Source of the DNA: Rachicladosporium sp. CCFEE 5018
Taxonomy: Eukaryota; Ascomycota; Dothideomycetes; Cladosporiales; Cladosporiaceae
NCBI GenBank assembly: GCA_002077045.2
Contig: KZ111167.1
Span: forward strand, 127,304-191,303
Reading direction: 5' to 3'
Length of the DNA stretch: 64,000 nucleotides
Shown piece by piece: positions 1-10,694 of the stretch. Each line of letters begins with the position of its first letter. Position 1 is the first letter of the stretch. A model generated the notes under the pieces. It saw nothing but the letters and a program-made list of their open reading frames with translations. It was not told the DNA's origin and did no database searches. The translations under genes were made by a program, and so were the position numbers.

Positions 1-3000
1 CGCCGTCATCTTTGAAGTATCTAGCCTTCAGACCCAGGCTAATCTTCTTGCCCTCTTTCTCAACCTTCAGCACCTTCGCTTTGACAATATCGCCAACCTC
101 ATACAGCGTCCTGACGTCTTTGACAAACTTGTCCGCAACCTCGCTGCGATGACATAGACCGCTGAGCCTAGGCTGAGAATTGTCGAGATCCACGAAAGCG
201 CCGTAGTCCTCAACCTTGCGAACCTTGCCTGTGACGATCATGCCCGTCTTGATGTCGTTGAACTGCAGCGGTGTCACGTAATTGGGATCGATCTGTGATT
301 GTTTGAGAGAGAGCTGAATGTGCTTCGACGCTGGATCGACCGAGATGATGCGGCCGCGTACAAGCTGATCGAGCGTCAGGTGTGACTGCCAATTCTTGAT
401 ATAAAGATCGCTGAGATCGGCGACGCGGATGAACGCATCGACTGTAGCGGAAAGAGAGGCGATGACACCCTTCTCGCTGATGTGCTTCACGAAGCCGCGG
501 ACGATGTCGCCTGCCTTCAAGGCGCTGATGTTCGGGACTTGCGGGTCCTTTACTGGCAAAGTCGATGAGAGAACCTTGCTTGCACGCAGGGAGAGGTATA
601 CGCGCTTGTTCGGCCTGTCGATGTCGAGCACACACACACGTACGATCTCGTTCTTTGCGTAGCGAGTAGGATCGGCTTGGTCGAAATCGTCGCTGAGTTC
701 AGTCAGAGTGACTGGACCAGCGATGGAGTCACCCAACTGGACAGTCACCGAGTTCTCTGACACCTTTGTGACACGACCTGCAACCACGCTTCCTGATGTC
801 AACGTGTCAAAGGTAATGATCTCAGCGTCATCGCCAGACCGCGCACTGAGATCCAGTCGATTGGATAGAGGCATTACGTTCTTGACCTTGACTTTGAGAG
901 CAGAGCCGATGCCAAAGTGCTTTGATAAGTCGTTGAGCATGCCGACATCATCCGATAAATCCATCAACGCAATGCGACCTCGCACGCTAGGGCTGAGATT
1001 CACTCAGACGCAGTCATCACCATGGTTGTTGACAAACGCGAGGTGGCTCTCACCAGCACTGACGCCCTCCAGTCCGCCCAGCAGACTGCTGTCGCCATCT
1101 TCCACGCGGCTCTTCTTCGCCGAAAGTTCGTACACAGGGTTCTTGTTCTGACGATGCGTGATCGGCAGGAAACGATGATTTCGCGAGTCGTGGATCCCGA
1201 GAATCTTGACATCGAGAATGTCGTTCGGCTGGAACTGTTGGAGTGGCACCTTCTTGTTGTTGAAGTCATCCCAGGAGTCGAAGACTTCGCTCACATCGAT
1301 GCGGCCATGTGCGTTATCGGCTAGCCTCACGTTGATCTGGGTGCCTTTGACAGAGGCAACACGAGCTTTGGTGACAGTGTGCAGGCTAAGATCAGCAGTA
1401 GTCTTCAACGCTGAATCGACAGGGTTGACAAGCTCCGGTGCATCGGCCACAGATAGACTCGCAGTAGCCGCTACCGCTGTGGTCTCGAGCTTCTGCTCCC
1501 GCAGGCTAAGTAAGAAGCGTTCTTTCGACGCATCGACGTTCAGCACCCAAGGCGTGACGCTCTGATCTTTCCTGAGCCCAAATGCAGCTTGGCCAAGCAT
1601 TTCTGGTGCGAGCTGCGTCTTGAGCACCAGACCTACAGTGCCATTTGCGAACTCAACGTACACACCTTCGGGCGTGACGCTTCGTACAAAGCCATGCACC
1701 TTGTTGCCTTTCTTCACAGCCGCGAAGGACCCGATGAGTGCGCCTTTCTTCGCGTCCTCGACTAGACCAGGCTTGTTGGTCAACATGACTTGCCTGCTGC
1801 GTGCAAACTTGTTGAGCACAAGCAAGTCAGTCAGCTTCTGTCCGACTCGTATACGCTTCAGTGCGCTCTCAGCTTTCGCAGCCGAGCCGTCGAGAAGATG
1901 CGCTGCGCGGACGATGCCCTTGAGACCGTTCTCGAGATCGACTAGCACGCTGTCGAGTGTCTTCTCGGTCACGGTAGCTGAAACGATCTGTCCGCCTTGT
2001 ACACCCTCCCAAGCATCATGCTGCTCGTCGTCGATATCTCCGCCAGTCTTGCAACTGACCTTCATCTCCTTCGTCTCTGGGCTGACCGAAAGAATGCGCG
2101 CAGTCACGGTCTGCCCGATGCGAAAGTGTCGATCTGGTCTCTCGACGTATGCTTCACTCATCTCTGACACTGGCAACCAGGCGCGGACATCACCAAAGAA
2201 CTGCACGACTGCGCCCTTGTCCAGAAGATTCACGATCGTACCCTTCGACTCCATATCGGGCTGCAGTGACTCGTAGTTGCTCCAGATAGCTGACTCAGTA
2301 TCACTAACGAGAGACTTCTTCGCTGTCAGGCGAATCTGTCGCCTGTCAAAATCAATCGACAGGACTCGCACAGTGATGGGGAAACCGTCTCGAAACTTGC
2401 GCTCTGGGTGCTCGAGTCTCGCATCCGATAAGTGCATCTCAGGGACGAGCCCAGTAATGCTGTCGCTAAGCTTGACCAGAACACCAGTGATGCCTTTCGA
2501 GCCACCAAGGAGCAGCCTGTCGACCTTACCCTGTACAACCTCGCCAACTGCAACATCTTCGAGTCGCAAATATGCCTGATCCAAGATGCTCTGCTTCAAG
2601 CTGACGTAGTACAGTCCATCGATCGGATTGAAGCTCAATACACGAACCTTATGACTCGAGCCGACCTTGAAGGCGCCTGTGGTAGATGACAAGCTTTCCA
2701 CACGCGCGTCTGATACTTGTGAAATGTGTGCAAATGCAGTAGCACCCGACTGCCCAGTCAGAGACGGCAATGCTAGATGTATGCCGCGATCCTGTATAAC
2801 CTGCGTGACTTTCGCATCCTCGATAGTAGTTGAGTTCGGGAACTTCTGGGAAGCAGTCGTTGCAAGCGCCTTCAATTTTGGGTTTGCGTTCTCAGGCAGC
2901 TTGTCAGGTGGTGGTGGTAGTGTCGTCAATATCTCGAGGAGTGAGACGCCGAGCTTTCGTGCACCGTCATCACCGGGCAATGACCAGATGATACGTGCTT

Positions 3001-4222
3001 TGATCTTCGAGCTGATCTTGTACTTGACGGAGAGATCTTCGTCCTCGGCGACACCAGAGTGCACCAGGTCGGCAGTAACGTTCAGCATGCCCATCAGCTT
3101 ACCCACAACACCACCATGGCTGCACTCTGTGACAAGCACCTCCACAGCTGTGCCCGGTAGGTATGCATCTACCACAGGTGCCTCAGTGACCACAGGAGCC
3201 TGCTTGTTGCCAATCAAGGCGGAGAACCGTGCAGCATCGGGTGACAGCTTGAGGACCTTGCCGTCGCTGCCTTTGCCAGTGACGAGACACATCATGACCT
3301 GACCCTCTTGCAGCTCTTCGAGCTTGTACGCCGCGCCAAGCTCTTTCTTGCTGATGAAGCCTCGAACACCGTCTGTCGCAAGGCCCAAGTCCATGATGAC
3401 GCCATGGTCTTCCACGCTGCGCACGCTTGCCTGGAGCATGCTGTGAGTGACGATGCTCTCTGCCTCGAGGCCTCCATTGACCTGCACAGGGTCCACCGAT
3501 AGCTCGATATGGCGCTTGGCCTTCTGATCTGTACTGTCGTGTCCAGTGGATGTGACTCTGGCTCGCAGCCATTGACCCTCGAAGAACAGCTTCTTCAGAT
3601 CAACATCAGTGTCGTCGTCGCTCTCGTCCTCTTCCACGTCTTCCGCCAGCAGATCAGAAATTCGCTTGTTCAGCCGTTCTGACACCGCCGTGATGGGCAC
3701 GAAGCCAGTCAGATTATTTGCGAGCGCTACAGCAACATCCTTGCCCGTGACTCCACTTACTCTGCCCAGCACAATACTGCCAGGCACGAGAGTCTTGTAG
3801 CTCAGACCTTGTATCCTCGTGGCCGCGACCTTCTTCTCTCCATCTTCATCCTTGCGCGGTTTCCGCTTCTGCTTGGCAGGTGCCTCTACGGCAGCATCAA
3901 ATAAGTCGTCATCCTCATCCCGCACCGGCTTCTCCCCAGTCTGTTGCTCGAAGAGAACATCCTTCTCAGCTTGAGCCTGGATCTGCTTGGTCTCAATCGG
4001 CGTCAAGACACTGGCGCCTCCTCGAGGAAAGCTGCGTTCCTCTTGCTGCAGCACTGACTTCACGGGACCTCTTCGCTCGGTCGACTCTGACTTGGGCGGC
4101 CTGTTCTCTTTTGCGGGCTTTGCGCCGCTTCTCGCCGGCTTTGAGTCTGCCCCAGGCTTCGCTGCCTTCACTCGCTTCTGTGGCCGGTCGTCTGTGACGG
4201 CTTTGCGCTTTGTGGAAGACAT
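1..4222 (-). CDS. RRP5: rRNA biogenesis protein Rrp5, S1-repeat part (3' end beyond window, in-frame TGA)
   Basis: Rrp5 is a nucleolar RNA-binding protein needed for both 18S and 5.8S/25S pre-rRNA processing, built of many S1 domains followed by a TPR region. The reading shows a charged Lys-rich N-terminus (residues 1-130) and then about nine consecutive S1-like repeats, for example GSIVLGRVSGVTGKDVAVAL and GEVVQGKVDRLLLGG. The start is taken at MSSTKRK (4220-4222); an in-frame ATG at 4264 would add 14 residues. After 1072 codons the frame meets TGA at 1004-1006, inside the next S1 repeat. The same frame then stays open to the left edge and encodes the rest of that repeat (VNLSPSVRGRIALMDLSDD) plus three more S1 domains. 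I infer that the TGA stands where relatives likely have Trp. The TPR part lies outside the window. Family assignment is firm; the state of the TGA is open. Confidence 0.9.
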
Positions 4223-4466
4223 GCTGGGCGATGTAGCTAAGATATATTCGTCTGCACCTCCCATATCTAAACTTCTTCGAAGCTACCACAAAATTTCGCG
4301 GATGCTTTCCGCGTCGGACTCTCGGAGCAAGAAAGGCCGACCATAGGACGCGTGCTGGACGCGACTTGGGATAAAGTGGTCGAGATACGCATGTCCTGCA
4401 TGCCTTTGCTATACAGTCTGAAATATCGCAGAGGTTGCACTGATAGAGGATCATAGTACCGCTGCA
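4223..4466. promoter_or_regulatory. Bidirectional promoter region between RRP5 and CDT2
   Basis: This is 244 nt between two divergent start codons, so it must carry both promoters and 5' leaders. No clear TATA box or recognised operator was seen. Confidence 0.5.
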
Positions 4467-6524
4467 ATGGCGACTATGCCTTTCTCGTCGCCTCCAGCGA
4501 GTACAGGCGGCGACATCGACCTCCCAGCCCTCGAGGACCTGGCATCTTCACCGCTAAAGTATCGTGGCGAGCATACTCTACTGGTCTCTGGCACTGCGAA
4601 ACTTCGGAAGCCACCCACAGTCACACCTAAGAGGTTCACTAAGTTCTTCACGCCTCGGAACGTAACATCAGGCGGCCGTGGAAGGCCAAGCAGAGCGGGA
4701 AGGCAGCTAAGAGATATTACACGTAATGCCGTCAATGTCAGGCAGGCAATCACCGGATCTGAAGGCCTGCTAGGAGACAGCCTGGGGGATGAGTTCTCGT
4801 ACAGACCTACGAAGCGCAGGAAGCAGTCATTCGACCTCTGCAGCTCGCCACCGGTGTCATCTCCACTCCGGAGATCCCATCCAGCAGCGAGCGAGATCGA
4901 TATCTGTGTCGACCAAGCAGTATCAGAGATCGTCGAAGACGATGAGGATGATCTTCCTGGTATGCTTGAAGCTCTGCGACCGTTCCCGGCCCCCGTTCGG
5001 GCTCTACGACATCAAGGCAAAGCCCGAAGGATCCTTGAGAGGAGCTTCGGTGGGTATGCGTCAACTGCACGAGGCTGGCGAGGTACAGATCATGGGGTAG
5101 ACTGGCGAGCAGAGACAGCAGACTTCGTGACCACCCCAGCTGATCTGCATCCGTACCATGCTCAAGCATTGCCCTTCTGTACGACAAGTTGCAACACGAA
5201 CAGCCTGGTAGCTATCGGAGACGAAGATGGTAGTGTGCGACTCATCGACACAGCAAACGGTGCCGACTTCAGGAAGCCGTACATCAACTTCAAGGCCCAT
5301 CGGAATGCTGTCATGGATGTGGCATTCAGCTCGGATGACTACACCTTCGCCACAGCATCTGGTGATCAGACAGCGAGAGTGTTCGACATGCACACTCAGC
5401 AGGCGATGTACAACCTCACTGGTCACACCGGTAGTCTAAAGCAGATTCGCTTCCACCCCGGAGATGACAAGATGCTCACGACGAGTAGCAGAGATGGGAG
5501 CGTTCAGATCTGGGATCTACGATGCTCCAGCAAGACAGCGACGCAAATTTTGAGGCCAGCAGACTCCGACAAGTCAGATGCGCAGACACTCTACTCCAAG
5601 TACTCGATACAGATCGGGGCCGCTCACCGGAATCGTGTGGGTCTGGATGCGAGCTTCAGGGCTGGAACAGATGACGGCTATCGTGGCTCTGTCACGGCCT
5701 TTCAGCATCTCAATGCCGGTCATGGGCACATGCTCGTCACTGCAAGTGAGGCAAACGCGAGCCTCAAGCTGTGGGATCTGCGCAATGCCGGCCGTCGTGG
5801 GAACGCGATCCCTGTGTCCAGCACGCCTGCCCCTGAGAATCATGGCCGTCATTTTGGCATCAGTGCGTTAGCACTATCTGGTGATGGTGCCAGGGTGTAC
5901 GCTGTCTGCCGGGACTCAGTCGTCCATGCATATGCTACCAATCATCTCGTGTCTGGCTGTGCACCTGAGATGTCTACGAAGCACACTGCACGGCGAGCAG
6001 CGAGAGAAGGGCGCATGGGCGCTGCGCCGCTCTACGGCTTGAGACATCCGTCACTTCGCGTTGGGACCTTCTATGTTCGCGCGTCGATCCGACCGGCACA
6101 CGGCGACAAGTCAGAGCTCCTGGCTGTGGGTAGTACTGATGGCCAGCCGATTCTGTTTCCGACCGATGAACGACACCTGCCTTATCGAGGCAATCGACGT
6201 CGCGAGGTGGTGGATGACGAAGAGGATGAGGCAGAGCTTCCAACTTTGCCACAGAGATCATCGCAGCTCCCGAGTTCGTCAACAGGGCCATCTATACATG
6301 AGCACGGCACAGCACTCGTGCGTGGCCACAGCAAGGAAGTCACCTCGCTCACGTTCACGTCCGAAGGCAATCTGGTGTCAGTGAGCGACGACTTCACCAC
6401 GCGCTGCTGGCGGGAGAACAGGGAGCAGGCACGCTACCTGCGTTCTTGCGGTGAAGGGGGCGGAGAGCGATGGGGCATGGGTTGGGCAGCTGTGGACGCG
6501 GAGTGGGACGAGGACGATGGCTGA
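4467..6524 (+). CDS. CDT2: WD40 substrate receptor of CRL4 ubiquitin ligase, Cdt2/DTL-like
   Basis: This is a single-exon gene of 685 residues. Cdt2 is the WD40 receptor that links DDB1-Cul4 to PCNA-bound targets such as Cdt1 and, in yeasts, Spd1. The propeller starts near residue 230. The stretch AHRNAVMDVAFSSDDYTFAT, then ASGDQTARVFDM, then a GHTGSLKQIRFHPGDDKML-like blade and SSRDGSVQIWDLRC follows the DTL/Cdt2 pattern closely. GDQTARVFD and DGSVQIWDLR are DWD-type DDB1-binding candidates. Later blades include LKLWDLRNAG and a C-terminal GHSKEVTSLTF blade. An acidic insert (DDEEDEAELP) lies near residue 580. The basic N-terminus holds TPKRFTKFFTPR (residues 53-64), which resembles a PIP box without the leading Gln. 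The start is the first ATG, preceded by an in-frame-neutral 5' leader shared with RRP5. Another WD40 family is possible but less likely. Confidence 0.75.
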   Translation: MATMPFSSPPASTGGDIDLPALEDLASSPLKYRGEHTLLVSGTAKLRKPPTVTPKRFTKFFTPRNVTSGGRGRPSRAGRQLRDITRNAVNVRQAITGSEGLLGDSLGDEFSYRPTKRRKQSFDLCSSPPVSSPLRRSHPAASEIDICVDQAVSEIVEDDEDDLPGMLEALRPFPAPVRALRHQGKARRILERSFGGYASTARGWRGTDHGVDWRAETADFVTTPADLHPYHAQALPFCTTSCNTNSLVAIGDEDGSVRLIDTANGADFRKPYINFKAHRNAVMDVAFSSDDYTFATASGDQTARVFDMHTQQAMYNLTGHTGSLKQIRFHPGDDKMLTTSSRDGSVQIWDLRCSSKTATQILRPADSDKSDAQTLYSKYSIQIGAAHRNRVGLDASFRAGTDDGYRGSVTAFQHLNAGHGHMLVTASEANASLKLWDLRNAGRRGNAIPVSSTPAPENHGRHFGISALALSGDGARVYAVCRDSVVHAYATNHLVSGCAPEMSTKHTARRAAREGRMGAAPLYGLRHPSLRVGTFYVRASIRPAHGDKSELLAVGSTDGQPILFPTDERHLPYRGNRRREVVDDEEDEAELPTLPQRSSQLPSSSTGPSIHEHGTALVRGHSKEVTSLTFTSEGNLVSVSDDFTTRCWRENREQARYLRSCGEGGGERWGMGWAAVDAEWDEDDG

Positions 6525-7146
6525 TTGAGGATATGCATGCTGAGATGGTGGATCGCCATGTGATTGGCTAGCGCTGCGCCAGGCGCGGCGAACATCCGAG
6601 ATCATCCATAGGTAGCATAAACTTTACAACTCAGGCCTCAGCCACAGCCATACCATGATGTACTGGTCTCTGTTAGCGCAACATGTCGCCTTGCAAAAAC
6701 AAGTGCTCGAATAGTATGCTTATGCACGATCGTCCGACTGGGCTATTCTGGACCGAGCGAATAACGCCAGATGGGCCGCGAATTCGACAGACCTCATTCC
6801 TAGTCATCGTCGCAGCAGAGTTCTCGACCATACGTTATATCGTCGTGCCACAATGTGACAACGATGGCATGCTGCAGTGACTGCCTCACTTCACCTCAGA
6901 ACAGTGGGTCTATCGAAGCTTATAGATAGATGACTTCAGCGCAGCACCCGAGCATATAGCTGCCCTACATCCCACACCCAGAAGACCACACTGTTTCGCA
7001 GTCCACCACACACAAAGCACTACTCCGTCCACACCACACCGAACGCCCTCCCGCGGCGACGAAGCCTTCCGACCACCCGAGCCACCCTACCACCCGCACC
7101 TGCCTAGTTCCCCGCTCAAGCCGCTGCACACTGCGGCCAATCGACG
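6525..7146. other. Intergenic region, 3' of CDT2 and 5' of zinc-finger gene 1
   Basis: There are only short, low-quality ORFs. The right part is probably the promoter of the zinc-finger gene. It contains GCATATAGC at about 6952-6960, a TATA-like element also found upstream of the paralogue at 9167. Confidence 0.4.
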
Positions 7147-8172
7147 ATGTTAGCCTCAATCCCCCCAGGCACGCGGCATACTTTGATGCATCTTGCGGAA
7201 GATGATTGGGTAGGCAAACTTGTGCTGGCGCGGGAGAGGGCGCTTATGGTTCCTGAGGCGCTCCCCCAGGCCGCAACAGAAAATGAGAGGTGCGTGGGGT
7301 AAAAAAAAAAGACTGACGCTAGTCGCAGGGCGCTCAATCTAATTATGGAGGACGTTCATGCCTCAGGCCCCGAAGCAGACCATCCACCCAGTCAAGATCC
7401 TGAGGCTGCGGTATGCTCCAGTGAGAGTACTGCAGGCTCGGGAGCCGTGTCCTCGGTCGGGCTACCAAGTGACCAAGAAGAGATCAAACGATATCTCTGC
7501 ACTCAGTTCGAATGCGATCGCTCGTTCAGTAGGAAGTCCGATCTTGCGCGCCACATAGTCACCTTTCATGAGCGGAGGAAGCGCTACGCCTGCCCAGCAG
7601 TCGGTTGCTTCAAGAAACACGCTGCACCCACCTTCACTCGCGGGGACAAGCTAGCAGCGCACATCCGCACCGTACACCACCAGCCGGGAGCAAGATTCCG
7701 TTGTTTCGGACGCGACTGCCGCAGTCAAGACAACCTCTCCCTCCCCGAACTTGCCGTTCACCTCGACATCATCGATGGCGCTCAGGTCAAACTTGCTGGA
7801 GGACAGCACCCTCGATGGCTCCGACGCTCACGCCATGAGGACTCAGATATCGGCATAGCTGTCGCCATACACAACGCGCGCCAGTGGCGTCGTTGTCGTA
7901 TCTGGTCATGCAGTGTATCGAAGTTTGGCCACGAGTATGTCGATCACCTCAAGACTCACACGCTCGACGAGCTCCAGGCTGCTAGCGAGCAATTGGCATC
8001 AGAAGGGATCGAGTTCATCGCAGCCGACTCTCTTACGCCACCAGGGACTGATATAGATCCTCAACCGTACACTCTCATTCCCGCCAGGTGTCCGTTGGGT
8101 TCATGCCAAGCCAGGCCTGAGTGCGAGAAGACATTCGCAAAGCACATACTCACCGAGCACCTGCTCCAGTAG
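7147..8172 (+). CDS. C2H2 zinc-finger protein, tandem copy 1 (truncated by TAG)
   Basis: There are two exons, 7147-7289 and 7329-8172, with a 39-nt intron (GTGCGT, A10 run, CTGAC, CAG). The product is 328 residues. Exon 1 contains DDWVGKLVLARERAL, matching NDWVGRSVLRRERPL in the neighbouring copy. Exon 2 carries five zinc-finger-like units, the best being CTQFECDRSFSRKSDLARH ending HIVTFH (C-x4-C-x12-H-x4-H) and CPAVGCFKKH..HIRTVH. The others are weaker (CFGRDC, CRIWSC..HLKTH, CPLGSC..HILTEH). The TAG at 8170-8172 cuts the protein just after the fifth unit, whereas the paralogue continues for about 80 residues. The start was chosen because exon 1, the intron and the frame match the paralogue exactly (both exons 1 are 143 nt). 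A regulatory DNA- or RNA-binding role is inferred from the fingers only. Confidence 0.7.
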
Positions 8173-8433
8173 GACCCAGCGATCAAAGAGCACTTCCTAA
8201 CGGGCTTTGTCGACAATTTGAGCTGGCGAAAACCGCACATGCGCCATCCAAATGGGGGAACGCTCTCAAGTGGAGTTTGCCGGAAATGTGGCCTGGAGGA
8301 TTGGAGGCATTACCAGTCTTTCTTCCGGCCGCTGCAAGACGTGATTGCTAAGTTGGAGCCGCATCGCGTGCTGCTGCTGCATCTTTGCCCGGATCTGGCG
8401 GTGCATCAGCTGTATGACTATCTTCGGGACTGA
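8173..8433 (+). pseudogene. In-frame continuation of zinc-finger copy 1 beyond the TAG
   Basis: The same frame stays open for 86 codons after the TAG and ends at TGA 8431-8433. It encodes CRKCGLEDWRHYQSFFRP and LCPDLAVHQLYDYLRD, aligning with CKVCHTQDLAHYRSFFRP and LCPRFRRHPLYDYLR of the intact copy. It is therefore an ancestral coding C-terminus, now untranslated unless the stop is read through or edited. Confidence 0.8.
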
Positions 8434-9166
8434 GCGGCTGCCTCGAGCAGTGCACCTTGTCGAGAGTATCCACTTGGAGTGATAGTTCTTGTGCCGCATC
8501 TCGTCTCATGGTGCCTCAAGGTTACCTACCAAACGCGCTGCCGTTGGTCGGAGTGCTTTGTCCTGTTGCGACAATTATTGACGATGGAAGAGAGCAATCT
8601 TGTCGATCACCAAGACGGCAATCTTTTCATTGTCAACGTCCTCGCATGAACACAGCCGCGAGCGATGAATCGGTAGTCATGTAGAAGGCTCCTGTAGACG
8701 CGCGAATAATAGACTGACAGCTTCTTGTTGCCTTCTCCCAAGTCGTCTGGTGCTCAAGCTTCTGTCTATAGTGTTCACCCTCTTGATTGTTCCATACGCG
8801 GACATTAGGAATTTATTACACAGGCCGCGGCCATGGTCACGACGTGCTGCACGTGAGTGTCAAAGTGCATCATCAGCGCCCATGTAGTATAGCATTTTGC
8901 CACGCTGTCGCAAGCTGCCCTCCCCTCAGCGAGCGCCCTTCAGAAAGTGGGGCACACGAAGCTGGACCACAGACGACTTCACTACAGCAGAAGCATATAG
9001 CCCACCTGATTCCCACTCCCATTCTCACATAGCTTTCGCATCTCTTCACACAGAAACGACGATTACCAGCCTACCGCACAAGGCCCGCAACGTCACCGAA
9101 CCAGCCAAGCCAGCCTTGATTGCCAGGTTGCCTTCTTTCCCGCTGCAAGCTGCCAGCCAACCGACG
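8434..9166. other. Intergenic region between the tandem zinc-finger genes
   Basis: No gene was seen. The right end resembles the region upstream of copy 1. GCATATAGC occurs near 8993, and both start codons sit in a CCAAYCGACGATG-like context. This is probably the promoter of copy 2. Confidence 0.4.
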
Positions 9167-10376
9167 ATGCCAACATACGCCCTCCCCGACCTGCAGCGTA
9201 ATTTGGGAAAGCTCAAGGCGAATGATTGGGTAGGCCGTTCTGTCCTTCGACGCGAGAGGCCACTCTTGTTTCCCAACAGGATGCCTGAGGCGGATACGGG
9301 GCAACAGAGGTGAGTGGGGCTGGAAAAAAAAGACTGACGCTAGAATCAGGGCGATTTGCGGGGCTGTCGTTCCAGCGCATGCAGGTACATCACAGCTGCC
9401 AGCACCACAGGCAATTGCCACGAGAGACCATGCGGATCACATTGTACTACCTGCAGAGTCGGAAGATGAGCGATCTAAGCCATTTACCTGCTGCTCATCC
9501 GGCTGCACTCGATCCTTCAAGAAAGAGGGTGATCTAGGTCGCCATGTCCGCTCAGTCCATACACGAAACAAGCCGTTCGTCTGCGCGGCGGTCGGCTGCC
9601 TCAGAGGAGTTGCACAGTTCAGGTTTGCGCGACAGGACAAGCTGCTGGACCACGTTCGCAACCGGCATCACAAGGCTACAGCTGCGTTCAGCTGTCATGA
9701 TCCGGAGTGTTATGACGATACCCCCAGGCCGCTGGCAGAATTCCATGTCCATGTAAAGCACTGTACGGGAGCAAAGTCGCTGCACGGAGAGACTGCCATG
9801 TTCAGCGCAGCCTCGAGATTCCGTTGCCCCATATGGACCTGTGCAAAGGACATGAAGCTCGATCGTCACCTTGCTCACCTTCAGACCCATACGCTTGACG
9901 AGTACGACACAGTCGGCCTGGAACTGTCGGATTCGATCCATATTGCTAGCTTCTACGATAGTGGGCCGACAACCACATTGATGGCATATATCGCGTGCCC
10001 CGTAGCTGCATGTGAGATGAGGCTCCTGTCAAGCAAGGCATTTGACGATCACCTGCTGATGAAGCATTTGCTCAAGCCGGATGCGACACTCCAAGCGCAT
10101 TTCTCTGCAGCTAAATTCTATGACAGCTCTTATGGCGGTGCAGGACACCTCCAAGACCCCAAGAACAACAGGGACGTTGCAATGCCTAAATCTGGGTGCA
10201 AGGTGTGCCATACACAGGATCTGGCGCACTACCGGTCATTCTTCCGCCCAGTGGAGGATGTAATTTCTGAGTTGAAGGATTGCCGAACGCAACTTCTCCG
10301 ACTTTGCCCTCGGTTCAGGCGCCATCCACTGTACGACTATCTACGAGTGGACGCGACTGCGTCGGACAGCGAGTAG
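9167..10376 (+). CDS. C2H2 zinc-finger protein, tandem copy 2 (intact)
   Basis: Exons are 9167-9309 and 9350-10376 with a 40-nt intron, giving 389 residues. Start, exon 1 length (143 nt) and intron phase equal those of the copy at 7147, and the two starts lie 2020 bp apart. Units seen are CCSSGCTRSFKKEGDLGRH ending HVRSVH (canonical C2H2), CAAVGC..HVRNRH, CHDPEC..HVHVKH, CPIWTC..HLQTH and CPVAAC..HLLMKH. A conserved C-terminal module follows, with CKVCHTQDLAHYRSFFRP and LYDYLR. Unlike copy 1 it has no premature stop. The two proteins are diverged, so the duplication is not recent. I do not recognise a named family, and a regulator role is inferred. Confidence 0.75.
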
Positions 10377-10694
10377 TCTCTCGACCATTGACCCTACATG
10401 ACGGGCCGTTCCTGGTACATCGTGCTCCGATGCGATGCATTCTTTCACCGGAGCACACTGTCACACGTTGATATTGGACACCAGAGTATGGCGCAAATTT
10501 GAGGGCGTTGTCGAAGCCATCAATCTCACCACTGTGGTCCTCGCAACTAGCCGTGGAACGGGAGGTCGTAAGGGATTGTGCAGACAACACGACGAGGACA
10601 GGGGAAAGCAGGCTCACAAATTTCCTTTGTCTCTTGTCGTAGGCAAGCAAAGTACCTTCCACTCAGGTTACCTCCAATGTCTTGGCACTATCCA
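10377..10694. other. Convergent intergenic region
   Basis: This lies between the 3' ends of the zinc-finger gene and the GH43 gene. No gene or repeat was seen. Confidence 0.4.

Noticed and set aside
970..1004. Removal of the RRP5 TGA by an intron
   Set aside because: The only nearby GT..AG pair would be about 34 nt and would delete conserved S1 residues; the uninterrupted frame fits the family better.
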